Of a stretch of DNA of 64,000 nt, positions 1-8,405 are shown one piece after another. The stretch covers positions 1-64,000 of the forward strand of contig NZ_FOVL01000018.1 of the NCBI RefSeq assembly GCF_900115145.1, given 5' to 3'. Source of the DNA: Salegentibacter flavus (GTDB lineage Bacteria; Bacteroidota; Bacteroidia; Flavobacteriales; Flavobacteriaceae). Positions within the stretch are counted from its first letter, which is position 1, and each line of letters opens with the position of its first letter. The notes under the pieces were generated by a model. It was not told where the DNA came from. It made no database searches and saw only the letters and a program-made list of their open reading frames with translations. Made by a program: the position numbers and the translations under genes.

Positions 1-2
1 TT

Positions 3-263
3 GATAAGCTGGCCAAAGCCAAACTACTGATCCTGGACGACTTTGGTCTGGCTCATTTGGACAGAAAACAGCAAATGGATCTGATGGAAATTATTGAAGA
101 TCGTCACGGAAGATCATCTACCATTATTGCCAGCCAGTTACCGGTAGGAAGCTGGTATGATATTATCGGGGAAGCAAGTATTGCAGATGCCATTTTAGAC
201 CGATTAGTACACACTTCCCATCGCATAGAATTAAAGGGAGAAAGTCTTAGAAAAAAACTGTAA
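3..263 (+). CDS. IstB-like ATP-binding protein of an IS21-family element, C-terminal part
   Basis: The frame is open from the window edge, so only the last ~86 residues are visible. LLILDDFGL is the Walker B region of IstB/DnaC-type AAA+ ATPases; ASQLPVGSWYDIIGE and DAILDRLVHTSHRIELKGES are the conserved sensor and C-terminal segments of IstB, the helper ATPase that assists the IstA transposase. An internal ATG at 57 is not the real start. Directly repeated sequence typical of an IS21 end follows at 300-342. Whether istA and the N-terminal half are intact upstream cannot be seen. Confidence 0.9.
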   Translation, partial: DKLAKAKLLILDDFGLAHLDRKQQMDLMEIIEDRHGRSSTIIASQLPVGSWYDIIGEASIADAILDRLVHTSHRIELKGESLRKKL

Positions 264-299
264 TATTGTCATTATCTTATCTTTTTGACCAAAATCCTT

Positions 300-342
300 G
301 AGGGGTCAGTATGGCCAGTACGAGGGGTCAGCATCACCAGTA
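300..342 (+). repeat. two tandem ~21-bp repeats, probable IS21 right end
   Basis: GAGGGGTCAGTATGGCCAGTA (300-320) is followed by GAGGGGTCAGCATCACCAGTA (322-342). They differ at four positions and are one base apart. IS21 elements carry multiple terminal repeats bound by the transposase, and the position just after istB fits the element's right end. The exact element boundary and target duplication cannot be set without the other end. Confidence 0.6.
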
Positions 343-769
343 TATCCAAGTGACTGAAGAATCTAACATTAACGTAGTAAAATGGACTCCATCTGAATTA
401 GAAGAAGGGATGAGATTCAGTATCCTTTATGAATTTGATGATGCTACAGCCATCGCCAGGTATGAAAAATATCTTACCGAGATTGTAGCACCAAAAATCC
501 CACATAATGGAAAAGTCATCATCCAGGGGCATACAGATATTATTGGAGAGATTTAGAACAATCAAAAATTTTCTCTGGCCCGCGCCAACAACGTTAAGAA
601 AATTCTTGAAAGTGCCCTTTCAAATTCAAACAGAAGTGACGTGACTTTAGAAGTTCACGGACTTGGCGAGGATGTTGCCAAATCTCCTTTCGGAAATAAA
701 CTTCCCGAAGAACGCTCCTACAACCGTACGGTTGTGATTAATCTTCTGCCAAATAATAAAGCTATTTAA
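343..769 (+). pseudogene. OmpA-family C-terminal domain, truncated and interrupted by a stop codon
   Basis: The frame encodes an OmpA/Pal peptidoglycan-binding domain: KVIIQGHTDIIGE, then an in-frame TAG (554-556), then FSLARANNVKKILE, VEVHGLGE-like and EERSYNRTVVI segments, ending at TAA 767-769. The domain normally anchors outer-membrane proteins to peptidoglycan. The homologous frame enters directly from the IS21 end, so the N-terminal barrel or lipoprotein part was removed by the insertion. An apparent ATG at 311 lies inside the IS repeat. The single nonsense codon suggests later decay. A strong terminator follows at 791. Confidence 0.85.
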
Positions 770-790
770 TTAAAAGATAAATTTTCTAAA

Positions 791-822
791 AAAAGGACCT
801 TATGTAAAAATCAGGTCCTTTT
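791..822 (+). terminator. rho-independent terminator after the OmpA remnant
   Basis: The arms AAAAGGACCT and AGGTCCTTTT form a perfect 10-bp stem around a 12-nt loop, continuing into a T run. It is placed 22 nt after the TAA of the OmpA-domain remnant, so it is the old terminator of that gene. Confidence 0.85.
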
Positions 823-911
823 TTTATTAATCTAATTGTGAATGAAATTAGATTGCCGGTTGAATTTTGAATTCTATCCTTGCCGATTATTAATTTTTTA
901 AAAAAAATAAA

Positions 912-1340
912 TCAGGATAAGGAAATGTTATAGCTAAGCTTTAAATCGTTTAGAAATTCTTTGGTAATTGGTTTTTCTTCCATTGCCACTATATTTTTAT
1001 CCCTCTTTGCTTTAGCCACGTCCTCTTCATCAATCGATGAGGAAATAATGAATACCCTGCAATGTTTTTTTAGAGCCCCTGGCAATTTATCATATTCAAC
1101 CATAAATTCAAATCCGGACATCCCCGGCATGTATATATCCACAAAAATCACATCGGGCAACAGGGGAATGTTTTCCTGATTTTTCTGCAAATATTTTAAG
1201 GCTTCAATGGCAGAAGTATACTGCAAGATTTTTTTTCCGAAATTGTTTTTAGTGATCATTCGCGATACAATATAGATGTCTATAAGGTTATCGTCAATGA
1301 TCATAACACTTTCAAAATTTACTGGAAGTTCATTCGTCAT
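912..1340 (-). CDS. single-domain response regulator (CheY-like/Rcp1 type)
   Basis: 142 residues forming one receiver domain. Visible are the acidic pocket D16-D17, the phosphoacceptor D68 in VIFVDIYMPGMSG, the switch residue S100/S101 and the conserved K123 in EEKPIT. There is no output domain, so it acts by protein contact, presumably as phosphate acceptor from the PAS histidine kinase directly upstream. Its ATG overlaps the kinase stop (1337-1340), so the two are translationally coupled. Long insertions around YLQKNQENIPLLPD are typical of the Rcp1-like regulators that pair with multi-PAS kinases in Bacteroidota. Confidence 0.93.
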   Translation of the reverse strand: MTNELPVNFESVMIIDDNLIDIYIVSRMITKNNFGKKILQYTSAIEALKYLQKNQENIPLLPDVIFVDIYMPGMSGFEFMVEYDKLPGALKKHCRVFIISSSIDEEDVAKAKRDKNIVAMEEKPITKEFLNDLKLSYNISLS

Positions 1341-3688
1341 ACTTTTAAATTTTTGAGCTTAATATTAAAGGTAGTTCCTACTCCTTTTTCAGACTGAACT
1401 TCAATGCTCCCCTGCATTTTCTCAAGCGTTTCCTTTACAATATACAGCCCAAAACCGGAACCCTCAATATTGCCGGGCAAGCGATAAAACATCTCAAATA
1501 TCTTTTTGTGAAATTCAGGATCTATACCAATTCCATTATCGGAGATGCTGAGCTTTAATTCTTCCTTATCTGAGGTACCGGTAAGTTTCAGATACCTTCC
1601 GGGAACATCTTTTTTATGGTATTTAATGGCATTAGAAATAAGGTTTTCAAGAACTGTATTAAAACGATGCCAATCAGAATAAAAGGAATGTTGCTCGCCA
1701 ATATCAATCTGAAAAGAAATTCCACTGGCCTTTTGTATGTTACGCACCGAGGCTACAATTTCATGTATGGTTTTCCTGATAGGAATTTTTTGGGTATCCA
1801 GTCCGGTGCGGTTATTTTGAGAGTAACTAAGGATATTCCTAATGAATCCGTCAAGGCGGTTTATGCTGCTGCGGATCATCTTTACCTGTTCAAGGGTGTC
1901 GGGTTCCCTGCTTTCTTCTTCAATAAAAGAAATAAGCCCTAGAATAGAGGTGAGCGGGGAACGTAAATCGTGAGAAACGCTATAAACAAAGCGGTCCAGT
2001 TCCTTATTTGTTTTAATCAATTCGTTATTTGAAAAGCTCAATTCCGCAGCCCGGTTTTCTTTCTCCTGGTTTTGATAAGCGAGCTCTTTGTTTAATTTTT
2101 TGAGCTTTATCCTTGTGTTTCTTCGTTCGGTAATATCGGTAACCATAGCCAGGTTTCCGTTATAAACGCCATTTTCATCAAAAAGAGGATTTGTAGAAAT
2201 ATGGGTCCATACTTCTTTCCCGGATTTTGAAATATATTTAAATTGTGTTTGCCCGATATAGCCTTTTTTTTTCTTTTTCATGAATGGCACTGCCATTTGC
2301 TTTGCATCTTCGTCCATAAAAAAATAGATGTCCTGTCCCATCATCTCCTCCCGGGTATATCCCAGAATCTCACAAAGTTTATTGTTTACAAATGTGGTTT
2401 TGTTATCTTCATCTATCAACCAGATACCTTCTTGTGCAGTTTCCACGATCTGACGATATTTTATTTCACTTTTGCTGAGAATTTTTTCTACCTTTTTACG
2501 ATCTGTAATATCAATCAGCATATTAACCACCCCTGTCACCTGACCGCTTGAATCCTTAAATGGCACAGGGTGGGGCAATACATTTAGTTTATCTCCATTG
2601 GGACGTTCCACTATTACTTCCTGAATGATATTTTTGCGACCTTCCTTTAGGGCTATAGACATTGGATGCAAGTCAACAGGGAACGCTTCGCCATTTTCCT
2701 TATAAATCTTCCAGCATCCGCTCCACTTATCTTTTCCTATATCAGGCTCTCTTCCCCATAAAGCTACTGCCGCTTTGTTGTATAATAATATGTTTCCTTC
2801 CTGGTCACAGAAATAGGTTGCAATGGGTAAATTTTGAATTAGTTCCTTATAGCGTTTTTCACTTTCCTCAACTTTTTTGCGGGCTATTACGAGTTCGGTT
2901 ACGTCGGTGGCAAAGAAAAGTATCCCGTTTATATTTCCTTCATCATCTCTGTTTGCCTGGTAATTGAAGTTCAGGTACCTGTCGACGAGTTCTCCGTTGC
3001 CATAATGGTCAAATTTCACCAGCATCTCCTTAGCTGAAAAAGTCTCTCCGGTTTCGTAGACCTTGTCTAACAATGTTAAAATTCCCTGAGCCTCCAGTTC
3101 AGGCAAAACTTCTTTTACCGGCTTACCAATAACATCGTCTACCCCTATGAGTTCTAAAGAGAGTGGGTTTGCCAATTCATAAACATGATCGGGTCCCTTT
3201 AAGATTCCCATGCTGGAAGGAGCTTGAAAGTATAGATCATTGAAACGCTGTCTTTCAATTTCAAACGTTATTTCCAGGTTCTTTTTATCCGTTACATCTT
3301 CAACCGAATGTAAAATATGAGTGATATTGCTATTATCATCCTTTATCGGAATATTCTGAATATTGACATACTTGACCTTAAATTTTGTTGTCCCGCGAAT
3401 AGGGATCTCATGTTTTTGAAGGGGCATTTTATGCAAATCCTTTTTGGCCATTACAAGATCCAGGGAGTTTCTTAAATTTTCAACACCTTTTGATACCTTA
3501 TCTTCCGGATTTCCAGGAAATGCTTCAAAAATGCCTTTGCCTATTAGATCCTTTTCAGGTGTATCTACTACTTCCAAATAGGCATCATTAACCGCTACAA
3601 TAGTAAATTTTGGAGCGTCAGGCAGCAAAACAACACTGGGAGCAGGTGTAAACTGAAATACCTGGCTAAAGGGGTGTTGGTGGGGCAT
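1337..3688 (-). CDS. multi-PAS sensor histidine kinase
   Basis: 783 residues from the ATG at 3686-3688. An upstream ATG at 3719 would add 11 unconserved residues. Four PAS-like modules (roughly 1-120, 125-250, 265-395, 400-520) are followed by a coiled coil rich in E, L and N and a HisKA domain with phosphoacceptor H573 (VSHDLRSP). The HATPase_c domain shows the N box (ENLISNAIKYHK), G1 (DNGIGID) and G2 (GSGFGLYIVKE). No transmembrane segment or signal peptide is seen, so it is a cytoplasmic redox, small-molecule or light-type sensor; the ligand is unknown. PAC-type ITDRK/VTDITERR ends mark the PAS borders. The response regulator overlaps its 3' end. Confidence 0.93.
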   Translation of the reverse strand: MPHQHPFSQVFQFTPAPSVVLLPDAPKFTIVAVNDAYLEVVDTPEKDLIGKGIFEAFPGNPEDKVSKGVENLRNSLDLVMAKKDLHKMPLQKHEIPIRGTTKFKVKYVNIQNIPIKDDNSNITHILHSVEDVTDKKNLEITFEIERQRFNDLYFQAPSSMGILKGPDHVYELANPLSLELIGVDDVIGKPVKEVLPELEAQGILTLLDKVYETGETFSAKEMLVKFDHYGNGELVDRYLNFNYQANRDDEGNINGILFFATDVTELVIARKKVEESEKRYKELIQNLPIATYFCDQEGNILLYNKAAVALWGREPDIGKDKWSGCWKIYKENGEAFPVDLHPMSIALKEGRKNIIQEVIVERPNGDKLNVLPHPVPFKDSSGQVTGVVNMLIDITDRKKVEKILSKSEIKYRQIVETAQEGIWLIDEDNKTTFVNNKLCEILGYTREEMMGQDIYFFMDEDAKQMAVPFMKKKKKGYIGQTQFKYISKSGKEVWTHISTNPLFDENGVYNGNLAMVTDITERRNTRIKLKKLNKELAYQNQEKENRAAELSFSNNELIKTNKELDRFVYSVSHDLRSPLTSILGLISFIEEESREPDTLEQVKMIRSSINRLDGFIRNILSYSQNNRTGLDTQKIPIRKTIHEIVASVRNIQKASGISFQIDIGEQHSFYSDWHRFNTVLENLISNAIKYHKKDVPGRYLKLTGTSDKEELKLSISDNGIGIDPEFHKKIFEMFYRLPGNIEGSGFGLYIVKETLEKMQGSIEVQSEKGVGTTFNIKLKNLKV

Positions 3689-4069
3689 ATTTTTTTTGTT
3701 AAAGGTGATTAGGCAAAACAAGAACCAGGTAAATTAAAATTACCCGATTATTATTTTGAAATTTGAACAAAATAAAGAAGGAAGGATGTTAAAGATCTTT
3801 CACAAGTGGTTCGGCCTTAATTAACTGTTTAAACCGTTTTGCTTTCTTCCAGACAGGATTTCATACAGATATCCGGCTGAACCAAAACGGTTTAAATAGA
3901 TAATTTAGTTTTTCTCAAAAATACGATTTAAAACCGGCGCTTTATATAATTCCTGAATTATTTGTGCATTTTACCCGGTTTTTTATGCTTTTTGAGGATT
4001 TCAGGCGCTCTTAATTTTAATATTTTTTTAACAAGGGCTGTCATCACCAAAAAAATAACAAACCCGAAA
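3689..4069. other. intergenic; contains a 14-bp perfect inverted repeat at 3828-3841/3883-3896
   Basis: No gene is seen. The arms TTTAAACCGTTTTG and CAAAACGGTTTAAA are perfectly complementary, with 41 nt between them. The TTTAAACCG core recurs in the palindromic module of the dispersed repeat family further on (7155-7180, 9360-9387). There is no T run, so this is not a terminator. It may be a degenerate member of that repeat family. Confidence 0.5.
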
Positions 4070-4275
4070 CCGCTGCGTGAGGTCTCATGACCTCGCGCTA
4101 ACTCAGGTTGTACGGCACCAAAATGCCACTGGAAGTCTCATGACTTCAAAAGATATTGTTTGAAAGACTTTTAAAAACAGTAGCCATGGCAAAGTCGGGA
4201 GACTTTGAAAAAAGTCCAAATTAAAAGAACATTTTTAGGCTCAAAGTCTGAAGACTTTGCGCAGCGGTGCTATTT
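4070..4275 (+). repeat. dispersed palindromic intergenic repeat, copy A (upstream of the RAYT stump)
   Basis: The copy starts with CCGCTGCGTGAGGTCTCATG, whose arms GCGTGAGGTC and GACCTCGCGC pair around TCAT. It continues with a second hairpin (GAAGTCTCATGACTTC) and two more (CAAAGTCGGGAGACTTTG and CAAAGTCTGAAGACTTTG). The module order is shared with the copies at 5112, 7060, 9290, 10216, 11299 and 12831. The 30-bp head is repeated exactly at 4504. Confidence 0.8.
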
Positions 4276-4318
4276 AAACCGCTAAATTTTATTTATTTTT
4301 AGATAAGAAAGAATAATT

Positions 4319-4503
4319 TTGAAAGCAGGTTACACCATAAAAGATCAAACTAGAGCCCACTTTATCACCGCTACTATTGTAGACTGGATTGATATTTTTA
4401 GCAGACAAATTTATAGGGATTGCATAGTTAACAGTTTATCCTATTGTATAAAAAAAAAGGGAATTATTCTGTATGGTTATGTTATTATGAGCAATCATAT
4501 TCA
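4319..4503 (+). pseudogene. REP-associated/IS200-like (Y1, HUH) transposase, N-terminal stump
   Basis: From a TTG at 4319 the frame reads KAGYTIKDQTRAHFITATIV then YRDCIVNSLSYC and GYVIMSNHIH. This is the N-terminal third of a Y1/RAYT-type transposase ending exactly at the HUH (HIH) metal-binding motif. The frame then runs into the palindromic repeat at 4504 and stops at 4537. The catalytic tyrosine and the rest of the ~180-residue domain are missing. Identical repeat heads at 4070 and 4504 flank the stump in direct orientation, as in REP-transposase-REP units. Confidence 0.8.
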
Positions 4504-4560
4504 CCGCTGCGTGAGGTCTCATGACCTCGCGCTATAACCATAAGTTGTATGGCGCCAAAA
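4504..4560 (+). repeat. dispersed palindromic repeat, copy B, fused to the RAYT stump
   Basis: The first 30 bp are identical to 4070-4099. The sequence then diverges slightly but keeps a TTGT-TGG-CCAAAA motif corresponding to TTGTACGGCACCAAAA of copy A. It begins on the base after the HIH codons of the transposase stump. Confidence 0.8.
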
Positions 4561-4589
4561 AAAAGCAAGGCCGATAAAGTAGTTTAGTA

Positions 4590-5111
4590 ATGAAAAATAT
4601 CAGGATAGAAAAGCTGGGAATTGAGGGTTTAGAGCCATTACAAAAGATTGGGAAACAAACTTTTGAAGATGCCTTTGGTTCTCAAAACACCAAAGATAAT
4701 ATGGAGCGATATTTAGAAAGCAACTTTTCTAAAGAAAAAATAAGAACTGAATTACTGGATAAAAACTCTGAATTCTATTTCGCTAAAATGGATCAGCAAA
4801 TCCTTGGCTATCTAAAAGTAAACTATGGAGATTCCCAAACAGAGTTTCAGGATGAAAATGCCCTGGAAATTGAACGTATTTATGTAATACAGGAATTTCT
4901 TGGAAAAAAAATTGGACAAATGCTTTATGACAAAGCCATTGAAATAGCCAAAAAAAGAAATTCCGATTATATATGGTTAGGAGTGTGGGAGGAAAATTCC
5001 CGGGCTATTAGATTTTATGGAAAAAACGGCTTTATAAAATTTGACAAACATATCTTCAATCTGGGCGGAGATGCCCAAACGGATATTTTAATGAAAAAAG
5101 AATTGAATTAA
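4590..5111 (+). CDS. GNAT-family N-acetyltransferase, PaiA-like
   Basis: 173 residues with the GNAT fold. Motif A is IERIYVIQEFLGKKIGQMLY (acetyl-CoA pyrophosphate loop; Q/GxxG is here GKKIGQ). Motif B is DYIWLGVWEENSRAIRFY, and the C-terminus is FNLGGDAQTDILMKKEL. The last two segments closely resemble PaiA-type spermine/spermidine acetyltransferases, so transfer of acetyl from acetyl-CoA to a polyamine or small amine is the best guess. Full length for the family, monocistronic, and flanked on both sides by the dispersed repeat. Confidence 0.85.
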   Translation: MKNIRIEKLGIEGLEPLQKIGKQTFEDAFGSQNTKDNMERYLESNFSKEKIRTELLDKNSEFYFAKMDQQILGYLKVNYGDSQTEFQDENALEIERIYVIQEFLGKKIGQMLYDKAIEIAKKRNSDYIWLGVWEENSRAIRFYGKNGFIKFDKHIFNLGGDAQTDILMKKELN

Positions 5112-5310
5112 ACCCGCTGCCTGAGCTTAGACAGCAACGAAACTACGATTTAACAACCTCGTGCAAAGAAGTTTAATTAAATGGACCTTAGTTTAAACCG
5201 TGGTCAACTATGGAAATATAAACTTCCAGTAAAACTTTTTAAAACAGTAACTTTAGTATAGTCCGGAGTCTTTAAGGAATATTTAAATTCTGAATACTTT
5301 GCGCGGCTGA
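5112..5310 (+). repeat. dispersed palindromic repeat, copy C (diverged)
   Basis: It begins directly after the GNAT stop with CCCGCTGCCTGAGCTTAGAC. It carries the CTACGATTTAACAACCTCGTGC segment in broken form, the module GGACC...GTTTAAACCGTGGTC (5184-5212), a CTTTTTAAAACAGTAACTTT segment matching 9409-9433, and the end ACTTTGCGCGGC. The order is the same as in copy E, but the hairpin arms are partly decayed. Confidence 0.65.
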
Positions 5311-5339
5311 TTATTGTTGATTTTAAAAAGACTGGTATT

Positions 5340-5972
5340 ATGAAAATTCCATTTACAACAGAACAATTTTTTGAAATAATTGAAAAATATAACTTAGCAG
5401 TCTTTCCTGTACAGCTGATAATCCTCCTATTAGGAATTTTATCAGTAATTATTTTACATTCAAATATTAATTCCAAAAACAAACTCATTGGTGGTTTTTT
5501 GGGAGTTTTGTGGATATGGATAGGGATAGCTTATCATTTTACTTTTTTTACAGAAATCAATAAGGCAGCTTATGTGTTTGGAGGATTCTTCGTGCTACAA
5601 GGATTGATTTTTCTTATTGAGACGTTTTCCAGAAAGAAACTTGAATTTGAGTTTAATGGAAAAATTACGGATTATATCGCCTATTTTTTTATAGTATTCG
5701 CCATTGTTATTTATCCTGTTCTTATTTATTTCCTGGAAAATTCGCTTGAAAAGATTATTACGCTCGGACTGCCTTGTCCGTCTACAATATTAACATTTGG
5801 ATTCCTGATGCTTACAAAGCCTAAATTATCAAAATACATAGTAACAATTCCTGTTTTATGGACAATTGTTGGAACAAGCGCGGCATTTAATTTTGGTGTT
5901 TATCCAGATTATATTATGGCTCTTTCTGCTTTAACAGCTTTCATCTATTTGGTTACAAGAAAAAAAGAATAG
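5340..5972 (+). CDS. DUF6064 family integral membrane protein
   Basis: 210 residues. The N-terminus MKIPFTTEQFFEIIEKYNLA is the hallmark of DUF6064. About six hydrophobic helices follow (around residues 20-42, 47-66, 76-94, 110-130, 137-157, 164-204). Family function is unknown and no catalytic motif is visible. It has its own intergenic space, starts 29 bp after a repeat copy, and its 3' end abuts the IS1182 remnant on the other strand. Codon use is AT-rich like the surrounding accessory region. Confidence 0.8.
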   Translation: MKIPFTTEQFFEIIEKYNLAVFPVQLIILLLGILSVIILHSNINSKNKLIGGFLGVLWIWIGIAYHFTFFTEINKAAYVFGGFFVLQGLIFLIETFSRKKLEFEFNGKITDYIAYFFIVFAIVIYPVLIYFLENSLEKIITLGLPCPSTILTFGFLMLTKPKLSKYIVTIPVLWTIVGTSAAFNFGVYPDYIMALSALTAFIYLVTRKKE

Positions 5973-5984
5973 AATGAGAATTGG

Positions 5985-6195
5985 CATAGATAACAACTTT
6001 GAGAAGCATTCGCAGATGATAGCTCGAAGTACCGCCGCCTTTATAGCTCTTCTCCAAAGCAGAGATGTCTATATGTTCGATAATTGTATTTACTATTCGT
6101 ACGGGATGATTCTTGGGAACTAAATCATCATAACTGGGAGGAAGAAGACTTAACTGGTCCTGTTGGTAAGTCTTGAATACTACTTTGCTGCTCAT
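5985..6195 (-). pseudogene. IS1182-family transposase, N-terminal fragment
   Basis: Reading on the minus strand from 6195, residues 1-70 (VVFKTYQQDQLSLLPPSYDD, KNHPVRIVNTIIE, YHLRMLLKVVIYA) match the N-terminal DUF772-type domain of IS1182/IS5-like transposases. Homology stops at YA (~5985), where the next residues should continue the domain; instead the frame runs into the 3' end of the DUF6064 gene. The DDE catalytic core is absent. No matching downstream half was seen in the window. Confidence 0.8.
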
Positions 6196-6227
6196 GCTTA
6201 AAAATAAACATGATCACTTAATTATAC

Positions 6228-6263
6228 AAAAAAAAGGCTGCCTTTTTAGACAGCCTCTTTTTT
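6228..6263 (-). terminator. terminator hairpin downstream of the 6287-6961 gene
   Basis: On the minus strand AAAAGAGGCTGTCT pairs with AGGCAGCCTTTTTTTT around a short A-rich loop, followed by a T run. It lies 24 bp after the stop of the hypothetical gene and could also be the transcribed end of the IS1182 remnant. Confidence 0.75.
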
Positions 6264-6286
6264 GTACTTTAAATTCTAATCACAAA

Positions 6287-6961
6287 TTAAGAATCCTCCG
6301 GAGATAATTCTATCTCACTCTCCCATACTGTAGATATCACCTCTTCCTTTTTGATCAGGTTCCCTGAGGTGGTAATTCTGTATTTGTTTTTTTCCGGATT
6401 TTGCAGATCCCAAATGATATTTTCTGCTTCAGGAAAATCGGCATTTCCCTTTAATTGCTCTTCAAACAATCTTTTGACGATATTTCTGTCAGAAAGACCA
6501 TCATTAAACAACTTCAACACCATTTCTTTGGTAAGAACGGTCTCATTATTTTCTTCTAAAGGGCTAATGAAACACTGAATTATTGTGGCGCTGGAGCTTG
6601 GAAATTTTCCGTTGTAAGCTTTAAACAAGAGTTGATTAACATGAAATAAAGCTGCTTGCAATTCCATTTCAGGATACTCCTCACACACTGTATCATCCAG
6701 CATATCATTGGATATCTGGTCAATTTGCCCTTCAGATAAATGCTCTCCCAGTTTGTAAGCCAAAACCACTTTGGCAGCTTCAGAAGGTTCGAAATCTGAA
6801 ATGGCCATAAAAAGTAATTCCCTTAAACTTTCGGTGCCGGTATCTTCCGCATCAGGATAATCAAATTTTCCCAGTAATTGAATATAATCGTCATTTGTCC
6901 AGTATTCTGTAATTTCATCAACAGTACGAACGTCCTCTACTTCTATTTTGTATTTCATCAT
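6287..6961 (-). CDS. hypothetical acidic cytoplasmic protein
   Basis: 224 residues with no signal peptide or membrane helix. It is strongly acidic (clusters such as YPDAEDTG, EEYPEME and SEIELSPEDS) and predicted mostly helical. I do not recognise a characterised domain. The two consecutive Met codons leave a one-residue start ambiguity. It is transcribed alone towards a good terminator at 6228. Intact frame and ordinary codon use support a real gene. Confidence 0.7.
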   Translation of the reverse strand: MMKYKIEVEDVRTVDEITEYWTNDDYIQLLGKFDYPDAEDTGTESLRELLFMAISDFEPSEAAKVVLAYKLGEHLSEGQIDQISNDMLDDTVCEEYPEMELQAALFHVNQLLFKAYNGKFPSSSATIIQCFISPLEENNETVLTKEMVLKLFNDGLSDRNIVKRLFEEQLKGNADFPEAENIIWDLQNPEKNKYRITTSGNLIKKEEVISTVWESEIELSPEDS

Positions 6962-7059
6962 AAAATTTTAATCGTGGGTAATATTTTCCGGAGTATAATC
7001 AATTAATTTCACTATTTAGCTGTATAAACTCACAACTTTGAAAGCGTACTGCCTCAGAA

Positions 7060-7250
7060 ACCGGTGCAGATTTTAACCCGGCTGGGCAAGGTCCTATGCA
7101 CTGCGAAAGCTTTCTCCGTTTTTACAGCCTCACTTCAGGGGTTTACTTAATTGGACCACGGTTTAAACCGTAGTCCAATTTTAAAAATGAGCTTCTACCA
7201 AAGCTTTTTAAAAATAGGGGCTTGGGCAAAGTCGGGAGACTTTGCACAGC
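7060..7250 (+). repeat. dispersed palindromic repeat, copy D
   Basis: This is the main content of the 390-bp gap 6962-7352. The head is diverged (GGTGCAGATTTTAACCCGGC). The middle and tail are excellent: ATTGGACCACGGTTTAAACC (arms GGACCACGG/CCGTAGTCC, 7154-7180), an AAATGAGCTTCTACCAAAGC segment, CTTTTTAAAAATAGGGGC and the hairpin CAAAGTCGGGAGACTTTG, ending GCACAGC. Confidence 0.75.
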
Positions 7251-7352
7251 TCAATTTTGAGTTGTAACTTATTAATTAGCTTGGGCAAAATAAGGCTAAA
7301 GAAATAGATAATAAATTATATAAGGAGTTGTAACCAATTAAAAAGTACAAAT

Positions 7353-8216
7353 ATGACAATACAAAAGTTGCTGGTTTTTACCATGTTTTTTATGCTTTGG
7401 TCTTGCACAGACAATCCTTCAAATGAATCAAAAGCAAATAAACACATTGGGTTAAGTGAAGAAATATCCGATAATGAATCTAATAAAATACAAATTTTAA
7501 ATTTCGGAACATTTCATATGGGATTTACATCAGATTCAAATAAGACTGAATTTGATGAACAGAATAAAGAAAACCAAAAGAGAGTGCATGAAATTGCGAA
7601 AAAGCTATCCTCTTTTAATCCAACAGTGATATTGGTGGAAACACCCCCAGAGTACGACAAGCAACTGCAATCAGAATACAATAAGTATTTAAAGAATCCT
7701 GAGATGTTTTTCAAAAGCCCATCTGAAATTGAACTACTTGCTTTTGAATTAGGACGAATTTGTGGAACGAAAAGAATTTATGGAATCGATCATAAAATGG
7801 GATATAATTACAATATCGGAAATGAAATTGAAAACGCAATTGATTCTGTGTGGTACGATAAATACTATGAAAACTCTTTGAAATTCTACCCACAGGTTAA
7901 TATAAATGAAGACAGTCTGAATTTACTCGATAAGTTAAGGCTAAAAAATCACGACAGGTATTTAGACTTTCTAATAACAGTAAATGCTGATATGCTTACT
8001 CACGCTGGAACTGAAAACGGATTTGAAGGAGCAGATGAAGCCGCTAAATATTATCAAAGAAATCTCAGAATGTATTCAAATCTGAATAGAATTGATTTAA
8101 ATGAAGACGATAGAGTCTTTATTCTGATGGGAGCGAGTCATACAGCTTTTTTTAGGGATTTTTTTAGCCGAAGCCCTAAATATGAAATGGTAAATACTTT
8201 TGAATATTTGAAATAA
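7353..8216 (+). CDS. DUF5694 family lipoprotein
   Basis: 287 residues. The N-terminal signal TIQKLLVFTMFFMLWSC ends in a lipobox with C18, so it is probably a periplasmic or outer-membrane lipoprotein. The body has ILNFGTFHMG, PTVILVETPPEYD, ELGRICGTKRIYGIDHKMG and RVFILMGASHTAFFRDFF, a pattern of DUF5694 that resembles TraB/Tiki-like folds (conserved GxxH, E and terminal GxxH). The enzymatic activity is unproven. Monocistronic, with repeat copy D 100 bp upstream. Confidence 0.8.
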   Translation: MTIQKLLVFTMFFMLWSCTDNPSNESKANKHIGLSEEISDNESNKIQILNFGTFHMGFTSDSNKTEFDEQNKENQKRVHEIAKKLSSFNPTVILVETPPEYDKQLQSEYNKYLKNPEMFFKSPSEIELLAFELGRICGTKRIYGIDHKMGYNYNIGNEIENAIDSVWYDKYYENSLKFYPQVNINEDSLNLLDKLRLKNHDRYLDFLITVNADMLTHAGTENGFEGADEAAKYYQRNLRMYSNLNRIDLNEDDRVFILMGASHTAFFRDFFSRSPKYEMVNTFEYLK

Positions 8217-8236
8217 AAACAATAAATAAAAAAACT

Positions 8237-8395
8237 ATGATTTGGTTTGACCTTAAAAAACTGAAAAACACAAGTGGCACGGGATGAAGTGATAGAAAAA
8301 ACCGATTTCCATTAAATGTTTGCCTTCCTGATGATGGTTGCTTTCGCCTTAACTACAGAACCGGAGAAATTTTAATTCTACGGCTGGGAATTTAG
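8237..8395 (+). pseudogene. possible remnant of a small membrane-protein gene
   Basis: ATG at 8237 begins MIWFDLKKLKN and stops at TGA after 16 residues. The sequence beyond looks coding-like in short stretches (KNRFPLN; YRTGEILILRLGI) but no frame is continuous. It resembles the start of small flavobacterial membrane proteins beginning M(I)WFDLKKLE. The match is from memory and weak. Confidence 0.25.
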
Positions 8396-8405
8396 TTGAA
8401 CTCAT

